Shown piece after piece: positions 48,701-62,100 of a stretch of 64,000 nt of DNA. The stretch comes from Puffinus mauretanicus (Eukaryota > Chordata > Aves > Procellariiformes > Procellariidae), in assembly GCA_023333565.1 (NCBI GenBank), contig JAJKFH010003075.1, positions 124,001-188,000 on the forward strand. The letters are read 5' to 3'. A program made the position numbers and the translations under genes. Numbering within the stretch: the stretch's first letter is position 1; every line of letters starts with the position of its first letter. The notes under the pieces are model-generated. The model made no database searches, had not been told where the DNA came from, and worked only from the letters and a program-made list of their open reading frames with translations.

Positions 48701-51076
48701 ACCTCATTTTTAATCCCACTATGATTACAAAGAATGTACACAAAGATGTATCATTTCTATCAATATTTTTGACAGAAATAAACGAGAGGAGCTCAAATAC
48801 TGGCAACCATTGAAGTAAAGTTACATAACTTCTTTCAGTATACTGAGAGATACAGAAAAACATTCCAGCAAAATTCTGAAATATCATACTTCTAGCATTC
48901 AGAATTTGTAATCTAAGTTGGTTTTAACTTAAAGAATTAAACAAATAGTATTAATATAAGGAAACATACTATCTCACAATATAAAAATGAAACGCTGAAA
49001 ATAGTGCGGAAAATTGAAGAATGGAAAAAATTATCTAGTCATCACAATACCTTGAAACTTAAAGATCTCTCTTACATTCCTCCTTAACTCCAAATTCCTG
49101 TATTATCCTAGCTAAATCACTGAAACCCTAAATTCTCAGTACTCACCTTCATAGGTCCTTCTGAAATCACCGCCTGAGGCTTCACTCTGTTCTTCCCTAC
49201 ATTTCAGATCACTGAAAGCTATGTGCTACGAAGCAGCATGAAGCTCTTTGATTCTACACAAGTCAGAGACCTTGAAGTTCTTAACCTCAAAAGGATTTCT
49301 TAAGCATTTTCCTGCATTCATTTATTTTTGATGCATCAAACAAACTAGAGGCGATAATGCACATGCAGAAAGATTTCCATTGCTTAAGCAATGCAGCTGA
49401 GCAAAACAAAGACCTGGCCCTGTGCCCTTGACTCACACAGGTAACCAAAAGGCTCTCCTGATGTTATTTTTCCAGAAGAGGATTTCATGGGAAGATCTGA
49501 ATGTGTCTTTCTTAATTCTGTTTCAGAATAGATAAATAAATAGAAGGTGCAGACTTTTCCAGAAAAAGGAAATCTGGTTCTTGTCTAGCTGAAGTTACTA
49601 CCAACTTCAACTGACCTGAGCCAGAAACCCCTGGCAGGAATAAAGAAAATGTACCTGGTGCTTTTCCACTACATGGTGGTGACTGGTGTCATATCATTTC
49701 AGTCAGCTAGGCAGCACTGGACAGCTGGCTTTCCATACTGACCCATTTATCTTTCCGAGATGTAGGTTTTTCACTCTGAAAGGCCAGTCCTCATTCATCT
49801 AAGCAGAACAAGAGAGACATCCAGCGGCTGCACCACTTAAGTGTATTTTTTAACCTGACTAGAGACAAACGCGGCAACGTTCTTACCTATTCCATGTTCT
49901 TGTGTGTAAGAAACCATTTATGTGCCAACTACCAGATGTACAGGGCCAGAGAAAAAAATATTCCGGTGGCTGAAGCACTACTGTCATCTCTGCTGTGCAT
50001 TTTCCCTGCAACCTACCGACTTCCTCACTGCGTACCCCAACTCCCACCCATAGTTCTCCCTTTTTCTCTTAAGCTTAACTTCATTATTTTGATTCTCAAC
50101 TCATCCGAATTGGTATAGGTCTATTAACTTCCATGGAGCTATAATGGTTTGTATCAACCCAGAATCTCATTCTAATTGGTTTGCCTCAGACATGTATTTT
50201 TCACATCTACTATCTCCTATTCAAATATTTTCTCTAACCTTAACTCTATTTGTACTACATTTTTATCTGCATAGTAAATAGACTTCCCAGTCATTACTGA
50301 TATGAAATTCCAGAGAATCAGTGGTAAATCCTGGTAATTAAGTGGTTTGATCTTCATGTAAGAGCAGGGAGAAAAAGATTATTAAATTTACTGATATAAA
50401 TTAGTAGTATCTACGGTATTTGTTATTAAAAAATCCATATCTTCACTGTCACATCTAAACTATTTCTTGTATATAAAAATACAGCTTATTTGGAAACTTA
50501 TTTGGAAATCAGCACGGAAGGGCTTAGAAACTCAAAAATCTGAAGACAGGATGAATAAATAGAAGGGAAATATAGGGATAAACTTTTTTACGAAGTATTA
50601 GCAATATTAATTTAGAAGTAATTTATTTGCAGAAATCAACTTTGTCACTGCTACATGTTAAGTAATTCATTTTTAAAGGGCTTGACCCTTACAAACTTGA
50701 AAGAGCTGTATGAAAAGCTCTGGTAAGAGAGTAAGGAATGGGTTGATGCTTCCATAGTTAGTGAAGAACTGAAGGCAGGCAATAGCTGACTTCACTTACA
50801 ACAATGTAGGATGATAGGATGAGATGCTAGGGATACAGTTAAGGGCTATGAGCAAACTTCCCAGCTTCTAAAGAGAAAACTGTATGCAGCCAATGGGGTA
50901 AAAACAGATAATATGATGTGATGACCCAAAATTAGCAGGATATGCTACTTATGAAAAAACTGACCTACCCAGTATAAGAAGAAATTTGGTTCCCTTCTTA
51001 CCACATACATGTATGGAAAATCCATCACATATAAGCCAAACAACATATCAAGCTGCGATAGAGTTATTCCTAATAT

Positions 51077-51090
51077 AAAAAAAAAAAAAA
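51077..51090. repeat. A14 homopolymer
   Basis: Fourteen consecutive adenines on +. Confidence 0.9.
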
Positions 51091-51196
51091 CAAACAGAAG
51101 AAAGCTCAAGTCTTCTTGACTGCTAAAATATTTCACTCTATTGTGCACTTCCTTGCAAGGTTTTTTTAACTGTGCTGCTACAAAAACACTTGCCCC

Positions 51197-51257
51197 AAAC
51201 AAAAAACAAAAAAAAAAGAAAAAAGAAAAAAAAAAGAGAGAAAGTAAAGAAAGAAAT
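51197..51257. repeat. purine A/G-rich low-complexity tract
   Basis: Poly-A interrupted by C and G, grading into GAGAGAAAGTAAAGAAAGAAA. It causes the low-complexity phenylalanine/serine frame on the minus strand. Confidence 0.85.
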
Positions 51258-52194
51258 GTCCACAAGGCACTTCTTACTGCTGCTTAGTAAGAATTGCTTG
51301 ATATAGCTTTCATATCAACATTAATTCCATGCTTGAATTAAATAAAACATTTCTTGACTACAAAATGTCCACGGGGGTTGGTTTCAATTGCTAACATCAT
51401 TAGAATCTACTTTCAGAAAAACTGCAAATCAATATATTCATGGACTTCTGGATATATCCTACTGTGACTGAAAAATGAGAGCAAATAGCTTTCTCTTATG
51501 ATTTCAGACCATTTGATGTCATTGGAAAGCCAAACAGGCTCCACTGAAGCAACAGAGCTGTATCAATGGAAATCGACAGCTGAAATCAGGATCCCAGGTT
51601 CTGAAAATCAAGTGCAGCCTCTTTACCAATAACCTTTGGACAAGGACCTAGTTCTTTAAATATTTTATCAAAACACTGCTCTTATTGTGTTTTTAAAGGA
51701 GGTATTTAAGCAAGGCAGAATAGATGACATTTGGAGAATTATCAGACATGTGGCAGACCTATTTTTCAGTTTGAAATCTTTTTTTAAAAGAGGATGTATC
51801 TTGGACTTGGTGTAAGGCAGAGTTATTCATGTTGTCTAACCTTAGGGATCTATCTTGGTACAAACGTGGCACACCCCAACCAGCACACCCCCCTCCCCCA
51901 GGCAACTGAGAATACCTAACAGAGGAGCTTATATTCTCCCTGATGACTACGTACATGAGGGCTATTTGGTTTTGGTATCGTGTCCTGTGTTTGTAAGTGA
52001 TCAAACAATAACAGCTGTTGGTGAACATTATCCATAATTCATTTATGCAGGTGGAGGTCCATGGCACTGATCTGCAACGTACAGCTTCATCTCAAGCCTC
52101 ATTAGCAGTTCTCAGCAAGCCTCACTCCTTGACCAGCCTGGGGAGGGACTGCTGAGTTGAACTAATGTTGTTAGCTAACTCCAGGGCCTCGTGG

Positions 52195-52226
52195 GGTGGT
52201 GGACCATACAGGTGGTGAACCATACA
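52195..52226. repeat. 16-bp tandem duplication
   Basis: GGTGGTGGACCATACA is followed directly by GGTGGTGAACCATACA, with one mismatch. Confidence 0.85.
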
Positions 52227-52722
52227 TGTATTAAAGTCTAAGCAACACTTCAGTGTCTTAAAAACCTGAATGTCGGCAAGCTATTACATACAAAGTAAAC
52301 CACCCAAGCAAACAGCAATTTAGTACAGGGCACAGGCACAGAAAAATGTGGTTTGACTGACAAATCACAGAACGTACATTACTGCTATTTCCTCCACAGC
52401 AAATGCTTCACTGATGCCTTTATAGCAATACTTTGTAACACATTGAGCTACAGCCCATCTAGCATACAAAACAAATGAGCTTTGATCTGTGTTAAAGTAA
52501 CCGTCCAGTTGCCTCACTCAGATGACCTAAGTTGAGGATTTGTCCATCTGCCGACTCCTGAACAGTGGCCTCAGAAAACAGAGAGACAAAACAACTTCAG
52601 CTTCAAAGCATTAAACGCAAATCCCAGGCTTTTTGCCCATTCACAAAAGAAAGCCACATCCTCCACACAGGCATTAGGAGACAACAAATCTAGCACACGT
52701 TTTAAGATCCAGTCTATTATAC

Positions 52723-52746
52723 AGAATCATAGAATCATAGAATCAT
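52723..52746. repeat. (AGAATCAT)3 terminal octamer repeat of CR1
   Basis: Three perfect tandem octamers. The last overlaps the antisense stop codon of the CR1 ORF2 fragment. Confidence 0.95.
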
Positions 52747-53125
52747 TAAGGTTGGAAAAGACGTCTAAGATCATCGAGTCCAACCATCAACCCAACACCA
52801 CCATGCCCACTAAACACGTCGCTAAGCGCCTCATCTACACGTCTTTTAAATACTTCCAGGCATGGTGACTCAACCACTTCCCTGGGCAGCCTGTTCCAAG
52901 GCCTGACCACTCTTTCAGTAAAGAAATTTCTCCTAATGTCCAGTTTAAACCTCCCTTGGCGCAACTTGAGGCCATTTCCCCTCGTCCTATCGCTAGTTAC
53001 TTGGGAGAAGAGACCAACACCCACCTCGCTACAACCTCCCTTCAGGTAGTTGTAGAGCGCGATGAGGTCTCCCCTCAGCCTCCTCTTCTCCAGCCTAAAC
53101 AACCCTAGTTCCCTCAATATGTCAG
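52723..53125 (-). mobile_element. CR1 non-LTR retrotransposon, 5'-truncated 3' end
   Basis: Read on the minus strand, this is the last ~370 bp of CR1 ORF2 plus the terminal octamer repeat. The frame 53117-52746 stays open through the C-terminal reverse-transcriptase region typical of CR1 ([60 protein letters not shown]). It ends at the family's own TAA. The element then finishes with three copies of AGAATCAT on + (52723-52746), equal to ATGATTCT on the element strand, the hallmark 3' end of CR1. The 5' truncation is typical of target-primed reverse transcription. The absence of frameshifts or premature stops suggests a fairly young copy. The 5' border is by eye, at about 53120-53126. Confidence 0.95.
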
Positions 53126-53126
53126 A

Positions 53127-53154
53127 ATAACACTAGCAATATAACACTAGCAAT
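53127..53154. repeat. perfect 14-bp tandem duplication at the CR1 5' junction
   Basis: ATAACACTAGCAAT occurs twice without a gap, 53127-53140 and 53141-53154, immediately outside the truncated end of the CR1 copy. Confidence 0.85.
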
Positions 53155-56100
53155 GATTTGGGTCTTGTTAGGTAACAATTTGGTAATGAAACACAAAGTC
53201 ATTGCATATTCCAACCCTGGCACTAGCGCTTCACGTCAAGGTTATGCTGTTCAGGATACGTCTTCCATGAGGCAGCTTTGTCTACAGGTAGATTTTAGGT
53301 CAGCGTTAAGTGAGGGGCAAATGGCAACTGAATTCCTAGCGATCTCTCCCGATGGCCAGTTAGGACAATTAGTGTTCATGGTTAAACAAAAAGCAGTTCA
53401 CGGACTGCTCTGAGATGTAATTACTAGTCAGCAGCGGCTCTTTCTGGAACGTATATAGATGAAAACTTTTCCAACAGTTAACAGCAACCTGAATGCTGAT
53501 TCTTCTTCAATGACACCTTTTCATCATGAGGTCTTACCTAATTGCTGTACTCTGGAGATCTAAAGTCCCTCGGATTACGGCTCTGTTGGAGGGAAAAAAG
53601 TGACACCGGCTGGAGGTGATGCTCAGTTTCTTATGAACTTACTTCTTTCTTTCTTTCTATACTTATTCCTGTGGAAGAGTGCAGAAAAATGCATATGAAT
53701 TTTCTTCTATTGGAAGAGTTATTAATTATCAACAGGGTAATTGGTGGAATTTTCATTTGTATATCATTAGTTAGATGGATACCAGATGGTAACTTGAAAT
53801 TATTATTACCTTCTAGTTATCTCAAAAGAATTAATAATTTTTTTTAATTTAAAGGTTAAATCAACAACTGATTAACACTAATTAATCAATGATTTAATCA
53901 TTTAGGTCTAAACATATTAACAAAACATATTCTAATTTACCTATATGAAAAATAAAGAAAGGAAAATAAACATTTGGAATCTGTTGGTTTTTTTTCCTTA
54001 GCCTCCATCTTGCTTCGGAGTTTGTGATACTAGCTAAGTATTCACTGAAAAACAAAGAACTTAAAAACGGTGATCTACGTATGGCAAGAGCTCACCCTGA
54101 TTTTATGCAAACATATAAAAAATACCACCCCTGAGACAGGATTCTCTCAAAGAGTTTGGTCCTATTGTAACAGGCAATGTATTACTGTTTTTAACACCGC
54201 ATATTCTTTGCCCTGAGGACCTTGTTTCCATCAACAGCCCTCAAACACTGTGATAAAGTAGCTATTATTGTCACTCCACTCCACATACAGAAAATGGTAG
54301 GGAAAAACGATATCCAAAGTTTCGCCAACACTTTACAGTTGAAACAGAGCAATAACTCAAATCCATTGACTTGATGTTTTGTACTTTTCCAACAAATATT
54401 CTTCCACTTGTAAGTTCAAGGAACAACACAGAAGAATGACCGAGACAGCCAACCAAAACTTAAAACTAAACCTGAAACTGAATCATGTTAGCAAAGCATC
54501 ACTATCACAGTTCACATCAACTTTGTTACAAAGTTTCTCTGTTAAGAACTCCTTCCTAAATGTTTTTGTTATTATTAGGCAACCTTTTCAAAGCAAGGTG
54601 TTTCTTCAAGAACAGTATTAACGTGTGAATAACGTAGAGAAGGAAGTGCCTGAAAGCACCCTGCTTTTGAGAGGAGATTGCAAGCAGAATATTTTACCAC
54701 TAGAGGACAGTATGATGTAACCTCCTGGAGATACTGCATTTGGCAGAGAAGACTCATGGCTTCAACCCTGTTTAGAAATCTGACAACCTGAAGATAGAGG
54801 ACTCGGTGTAGTAAAGTGAGGAGAAAAAAAATGGCACATTACTGATGTACTGGGACATAGATAGGAGCATCAACATACAGCAGTGATAACCTTGGGTGTG
54901 AGCACGCTTGCGAGCGCCAGGCAGGGCCGACGGGGTGTCTTTGCTTCTCTGTCAGGCTGGGGTTAAGGAGAAGCCTTAAAGACTCTTAACACAGCTACTT
55001 GGCACAAATCCTAAAATTCTCTCCCCTTTTTACTGGTCCACTTACTCAGGCAAAATGGCATCAACTTTGATGGGAAAGTTGCCCAACTGAGAACTGAGTT
55101 AAAACTGGAGAAAGGCTTCAAGCAGTTGACCTGTTAACAGATTATGCACAGAACTGAAGGGATCAACAAGTTTTTATAATAAAATTAATAAAGAACATGT
55201 CAGGGGATAATTCTTATTCTTTAATATCATTATCTTCTCATTGTGTCATACAACACAACTCTGACCCCATTTAGGTTTCTGAATCAACTCACTGACTTCA
55301 ATGTGCAGGCTCCTCTCGATTTCTGACTCTGAAACAAGCCTCTTTCTTAGGGCCCAGGTGACGCGAGCTTCACGACATCAAAGGGGTTTAGCAGGTATCT
55401 ATCTACATTGCACACGGACAGCACTGTGTACTTGGGCAAGAACAGCACAGGAAGGACTTAGGACTGGAATAAGAGAAGTGATACAGGTGAGCATGGTCTC
55501 AGGTATGCGATGAGAGATCCATGCAGACATACAGCAGAATGTGGTTGTCTCTCATTAACATTATTTAATGACCCAATTAGCCTATATTACTGAAAAATAC
55601 ATACCACAGAAACATAAATGCAACTACGAAAATAAGCAAATCAAGCTTGCCAGAAGGAATGGTTGTTAAGATCTTGTTAAGATGCAGATGAGTTGGGCAG
55701 TGGCCTGAAGTGAGGAGAGCTGTTTAACTATTCCATGCTTTGACGGAGACCAGGCTGTGATCTTGGTCAAGCTGCTACAATCACCTATGTCTATTTTTCT
55801 GTCTAAGAAATGAGAAGGTCCTTACCTAGTTATGAGAACTGTAAGTAGAAAGCACTGCATAAAGAGCAAAATCTTACTATATTACACCTGGAAAAAGGAA
55901 GGCAAGGAACTTCTGTACCTGAGGGAACTACAGTTCAGGGAAAGTCGTGAGATACACAGGAAAGGAGTGAACAGACTGTCTGTGCAGCCACTGCAGTCCA
56001 AGAGGGCTGATTTACAGCACAAGGAATGGCAGATTTGAGTTGAATACCTGGAAGGGACATACATCTGTGCAGCACAACGGGTCATTTGCAGCATCTCCTG

Positions 56101-59100
56101 TGGCAGCAGTGCCCAGGGCACAATGGAGAAAAGGACAATGAGATGACTGCACCAAAGAACAACAGTATCATACAGAAAATTTCAGGTTATATGTTTTTTT
56201 TTTCTTTCTATCAGTGAGTAAATTTACATCCATTCCAGTCTGGCACAGCACGCTCTTCCAGAGTTTAGAAGCAATGAGATTTCAGCCTGCTACAGAAAAG
56301 AGGGATCTTAATGGGGGTCCACAGGCTCTCAGAGCTAGGTTTCTGTTCTGAGCAAAATGACCACGTATAACCCAGCAATTCCCAGAAGAGTTAGTTACAC
56401 CCTTTTTCCTGCTGCTCTGCACCAAAACAAGGTGTATTTTCACAAACATCTCTTTCAGCAACAGTGCTGGCTTTAATACGTTGTTCCCTCCAGCTTATTC
56501 CCACCTTACACCACAACCTTATTTGTGCCAGGACAACTGCTGGTATGGCACATGTTGAACCGTATTGAGGAAAATAACCCTCCCCAGTCCCCCTAAAAAA
56601 GATTTTTTAAAAACTGAATTAGTTTCCCATTCTAATTCACTGTGCAGTCACAGAAACTGTTACACTGGCACAAGCGAATATGCGGGGAAAGGTGGGAAGC
56701 AAGCAAGAATGAACAGTGAGTGGATGGCAACACTGTAAGAAAGAAACGTTTGTGAAACCACAGCCCCAGGGAGGCTGAATCTGATCATTAATCACTGCTG
56801 AAGCACATTTAACTTTGGCACCAGCTGAACTATTCAGCTCTTAACATTTTCACCTGACCACCTAGACAAAACTCAGGATTCTGGATGTTTTTTCAGTTAG
56901 AAGATACTGGTATAGAATTTTACTCTAAAATAGTAATTGGTTTAATTATTATCAAGTTCACAAATAATAATTAGTTTTAACTGTTAGTTTTAATAATTCG
57001 TATTAATTTATCATTTCGACGCATTCCCCCATCCGCTCATGCCTGTTACCCACTTCCACCCTGCTCTCTGGACTTTCCGCCCCATCAGCCACAGCACAGC
57101 TGCAGAGGTGCTGGATCAACCTTTGCTACAGCCAGGGAAGAGGAGGGAACGGCCAGGGGAGGAGTGGGACTCTTCTGTAGCACCTCTGCTGCTGAGAGCA
57201 CAGAAACTTTCATCATCAATGCCAGATCGTTTTTAGGAGACTTCTGACACTGTTTCCAGGCTGTGCTCCTCACCACAGTTTCAGCCTCTCAGCTGTGCCA
57301 AATACAGGTACTCAACCTGTTTGAGTGCTTGCACTTTAGCTGAAGGGATAGAAACCTCCCACAGACAGAAGGCAGAAACAAGAACTGACTTTACTCTTTG
57401 TTTGTTTTTCTTTTTCCCCCCCCAATTTATTTATAAGCTATATTTTCAAGATAATACTAACAAGCCCTTTTACCAGGGTCAGATCTTTTCCAGCTGTGCA
57501 AGAATCAAACAAATAGACAGCTAAAAGTGCGCCCAGCTGGTAAAGCAGAATGCTGCTCCAAGAGCTCTGGCTCAGCTTTTCTTTACTCTTACCCAAGATA
57601 TGCTTCCTACTCACTCTGTGGTTTTTCTGTTTTAGTTCCCAAACTCAGCTCTTTTTCTTCTGCATAAGTGCTTCCCCCCCTCAAGACTACTTAGTATTTC
57701 CCATTAGTCAAAATTGTTCAAATGTCCAAGAAGCCTGTGCTTTTTTTTTTTTCCAGAATTGCTGATGTGCTTGACTATCTTTTAAAATACAACATAATTT
57801 CTTTAACATAAAATTACATAAAGGGCATCAGTAAAACCTCCTGATTTCAGGAAATCACCTCACTAGTTAATAATGGAATATTCAAGCACACACACAAACA
57901 CATCTCTTTAACCCAGCTGCATCTTCCTCTTGGATACAATTACATATGAAACAAACAGCTTAAACCGGTCATAGGAGAAAAGAATTTATACAAATAATTG
58001 TAAAAACAAATTTAAGGGGAATCAGTAGTCCTAATTTTTCCCCTTGAACATCGTAAACTTTGATCTCAAAAAGAGATAAACTCCGTGCCTATCAAGAGGG
58101 GATAAAATAACTTCTAAGATCCTATATTGCATAATGCCTGCATATTTGAAGGTAAGTAATTACAGACATTTTACAGAGACATTCTCTCTCTTCCCACCTT
58201 TGTCAGTTCACATTCCAAATCAGGTTATAAAACCTTCTTTTAGATGCAGAAAACACAGTGGCTGCTAGAATGAAGCAATAGTCAATAAATACGTTGTAGG
58301 GTAATTCCAAAGATGTGCACTGTAAAACTTACAAAATTTGTTCAATTCCATATACATTAACCCAAATCACCTGTAGAGGAAAGGCTGAAAAATAGATTTA
58401 TTTAGATTTATTTCTGCTTAATAAAAGTAAAATCTTCAAGATGGCATTATAAGAATGAAGTTATGGTGCCCAAGTTATACTGAACCCTTGTATCCAACAG
58501 TGCTTCTACTTGTTCTGCTCAGTGTTTAATTTCTGAGCACATCAGACTGGCATTCCACTTGTAGGTGTAGTAAGAGAAAACCAAACTTGAACTCCCTTTG
58601 TACAATGTACAACTTTCAAGCTTGGGTGCCTACATTAAGCCAACTAAAGGTCAGAGCAGAGGAGCTGCAATTATACTCGTCGTTAGAAGAAACCCGAGGC
58701 CTCAATCCAGAAATGTATCAATGAAATTGCTTAGCTTTCAGTTGTTGAGTATCTTACAGAAGTTCAGTGGTACGTTCCTAGATAGGATCCTAAGTACAGA
58801 TTGAGTTTCCAAATACTTTACAGTAGATTTACCAGTATTGCAAATAGGACTGTCTCTCTCTTTACGTCACTCCATATAGTAGTACCTAGTCATGTGATTG
58901 CTTACTGCACATGCAGGCCCCTTCCTATATCACAGCTGTGCCTGGGGCTGTATTAGTCAGTTTTAAAGTTTTGGACTGTGTGATTTACGAGAAGGACATT
59001 GGTTGTCTCAAGTAAAAGACAATACCTCTAGCAGATGGGGCGTCACGTTTGCATCAGTATTGATAACCTGGACTCTCATCTGCTCTGGCTGAAGTCATAG

Positions 59101-62100
59101 GGAATTCTCCCGCTTTGAAGTTTTGCTAGTCTTAGCAATAAGGTGTTAACAACAATGGGCTAAACGCCTGAGCTGGCCTGAACTGCTTTTTCAGCCCTAA
59201 AGGTTGCATTTCCACGTGAGAACGGAGATGCTGTCATGCCAGCAAGACGAAAGCCTGCAGTGAAACTGTACGTATTGTATCTGTTCACGGGGTACAGAGA
59301 AAGTGTCGCTTCCCAGAACTGCTAGCACGATACCTTCCCACAAGCATGAAATTGTCTATTTTGGAGGGGGGGAAAAGAAGAAAGGCAAGATTCCCTAATT
59401 ACCATATTATGTTCCTCATACTGTCAAATGACCGACCAGGCTGTGGTGAAGCATGTGAGGCTGGCTAAATCCCGCCACGTTATATACTTCGGTGGTAGCG
59501 GAGAACAAGGCACGTTAGCCAAATGACTGAGCAGATGCGGCATTTAAAAATGTGTCAACTTTGCCCCGAACAATCTTGAAGAAAAAAACAAACAAAACTA
59601 ACCCAGACTCTTCCATTGTCCTGATTACAATCTTTGGTGATTATTTTACTCCAAATTTTTGTCTGGGACACGTCATTTTCCCTCTCTGTCCTCCTCAAAC
59701 CCCAGCTGTGGGAGTTTTTCCATCTCTAGTGCCAACGATGGGAAAGTAAGAGCGAAACGGCTGCTCTGGGTCAAGCAAGCTGCCACAGAGATCCTGTCCC
59801 CAATCCCAACTTCATTGTATGTACCTTAACGTGAATCTGGGGAGGCAACATGTCGTTAAGCTATGACACTTGCATATGATCACAAAAGTCAGTGAGGGGA
59901 GCACGATCTCCATCTCATGACCAAAGCAATGGGCATGCTCCCCACATCCTGCTTTTGTCAAGCAGATACCTGCTCATCTAAACTACACCTCAAAGATTTT
60001 GGGGATGCAGCCTAAATTCATATTGAGTGTGCAATTTAAATGAACTATGTAATTTCCTATTCAAGTCCATAAAGCTATATTGCAACACCATTTCTATTTA
60101 ACTGATTTGCAGCCCAATTAATCTCTTTTAAAGTAGATTCCCACAGTAGAATGGACAGCGAACTAATAAAGGAATGCACAGTCCAAATACATTGACCATA
60201 CACTGCCCGTACACAGTGAATCAGTATATGATTCACCCACTTTCATAAAACAGTCGTGACCTTTCATCTGACTACTTCCTCAAACACAATACAGAGAAAT
60301 ATATATAACATAGGGAAATAGGAACCAACAAATTAGGGGAATAATAATAGCTCATCTCATGATTTTTTGCTGTTGTGCTAATCCTTACTACATGATCTAT
60401 CAAACATTTGTGTCATCTCTTCCTATCCCTTGACTAATTAACCAGATCAACTAAGGCATAGGCTGCTCTTCGTTATGAAATGAGTGAAGACAGAGAATAT
60501 CTAGACTTTTGAAGTATCAGGCCCTAGAGGCCTCGCAAAGGGATAATTTTTTAAAAAGAAATGATGTTATATGAATAAATAATATACCAATCTCTAGATA
60601 AAGAATCTAGTTCTGTATTTTAAAAGCGACATTTATTTGTACAACTAACTTTCCTTTCTGCCACTTACAATGTAAAGCTGATAAAAAGCAACCCTGAGCA
60701 CAAACGTTAAATTTTGTCTACAAACACAGCCTACACTTAGAATTAGGGGAGGTAAGGTTAACATGTCACAACATTTCACCACAGATCTTTTTACCACAAT
60801 GCGTGAAAAATTGCAGGTATAAAATTAAACACCAGACCAAAATCCTCTCAAGCAACTACTAGCAATACCTCACCCCATTAGGCATTTTGAAACAATTAAT
60901 TAAATATCAGAGAAAAAGCTCTACGTGGTCTCTAGAAACATCAAGTGATACACATCAAGAGGAAAACATATTTTAAATGTATTGCAAAGCTTTGGCAGGA
61001 AGATTGAAGCAGCACCACTATAACCCAAAGCCAGAAGTTTTGAGATAGAGGAGGAAGATCAGAGCTACAAGGGATTCTAACAGGACATCATACATATAAA
61101 AGAAACATACGATAAATCTGAGAAGCGAAGGCTAAAAGTATTTTCAAGGGACACTATCCTGCAAGTATTTTATAAACAGTGAAAAATAGTGCATTTTTCT
61201 CACAATATATAAAACCTTGTAAACTGGTGCTTCAGTACATTATCTTTTTTTCTAAATCAGATCAATTATTTCTTAGTAGCTCACTCTGGTCAGGGATCAT
61301 AGTATTCTAGGGACCGTATAACTGGTACCCTAAAACCCAGGAGAGATGGTTTATTGGAATGTCATGGAGCTTGCTGGTCACTACCAGATATCATATCTGG
61401 GAGAGACAGCAGAGCCCACAGTGTGTTAGAAAATCTCCAGGGAGTGGCAGAATTGTGAAAAAGTTTGACTACTAACCAGGTGAAGTCATCACAGTGATGC
61501 TTTGCAATTGTTAATGATCCAAATTCCCAACCATGTAGCTAGAGGCCTGTTTTGCAACCCTCCGAGGGGTCACTTCAAAGCCACAGTACAGCATCTCCCT
61601 TCTCCCACGTGAACGCAGTGACAGTTTGCACGACCTGCTGCCTAACGCTTCTACGTATTGGACAACACAGGGGGTCAAAAGGAGTCAACCAACAAACCAT
61701 TAGTTGAAATCACAGGTTTATATTACAAAAAGATCTTATGAACCCCAAAGGAACTGGGTCCTGTTATCCTTGGCACTGTACCAGTAAGTAACAAAGCTCC
61801 TATCTTAAACAACTCAACATCTCAACTGCTGACAAGATGCCACAGGAGGAGGAAATGTAGGAACAAGATGGGGATGGATAAGCATAAAACTTGCTTGAAG
61901 AAAAGCAAGAGTCCAAGCTTCCCCGTTTCCTAACCATTTATTTACATCCTTCGGCAGGATGGCACACATGCAGATGACTTAAAACTACTGTATTCACCCT
62001 TAAGAGAAATTTTCTTCTTTGCTGCACTTGGTACTCTGTTTCCCCATTGCTTTAACAGCAAAGGATTAGCACCGTTCAAGCAGCTCGGATGTTCACATGC

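Larger units (their letters stand above)
37185..52722. other. long intergenic stretch, no gene recognised
   Basis: Fifteen kb of AT-rich sequence. Open frames are short and none resembles a known family. Only small repeats are evident: CAAA units near 38965-38980, a 25-bp imperfect duplication at 39746-39795, A-rich runs at 51077-51090 and about 51197-51257, and a 16-bp tandem duplication at 52195-52226. Distal regulatory elements may lie here but need cross-species alignment to see. Confidence 0.6.

Noticed and set aside
48427..48813. 128-codon + strand ORF
   Set aside because: No recognisable domain, no CpG island nearby, typical AT-rich chance composition.
57525..57580. tRNA-like words (GCGCCCAGCTGGTAAAGCAG...)
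   Set aside because: No GTTCRANTC T-loop at the right distance and no acceptor stem pairing.
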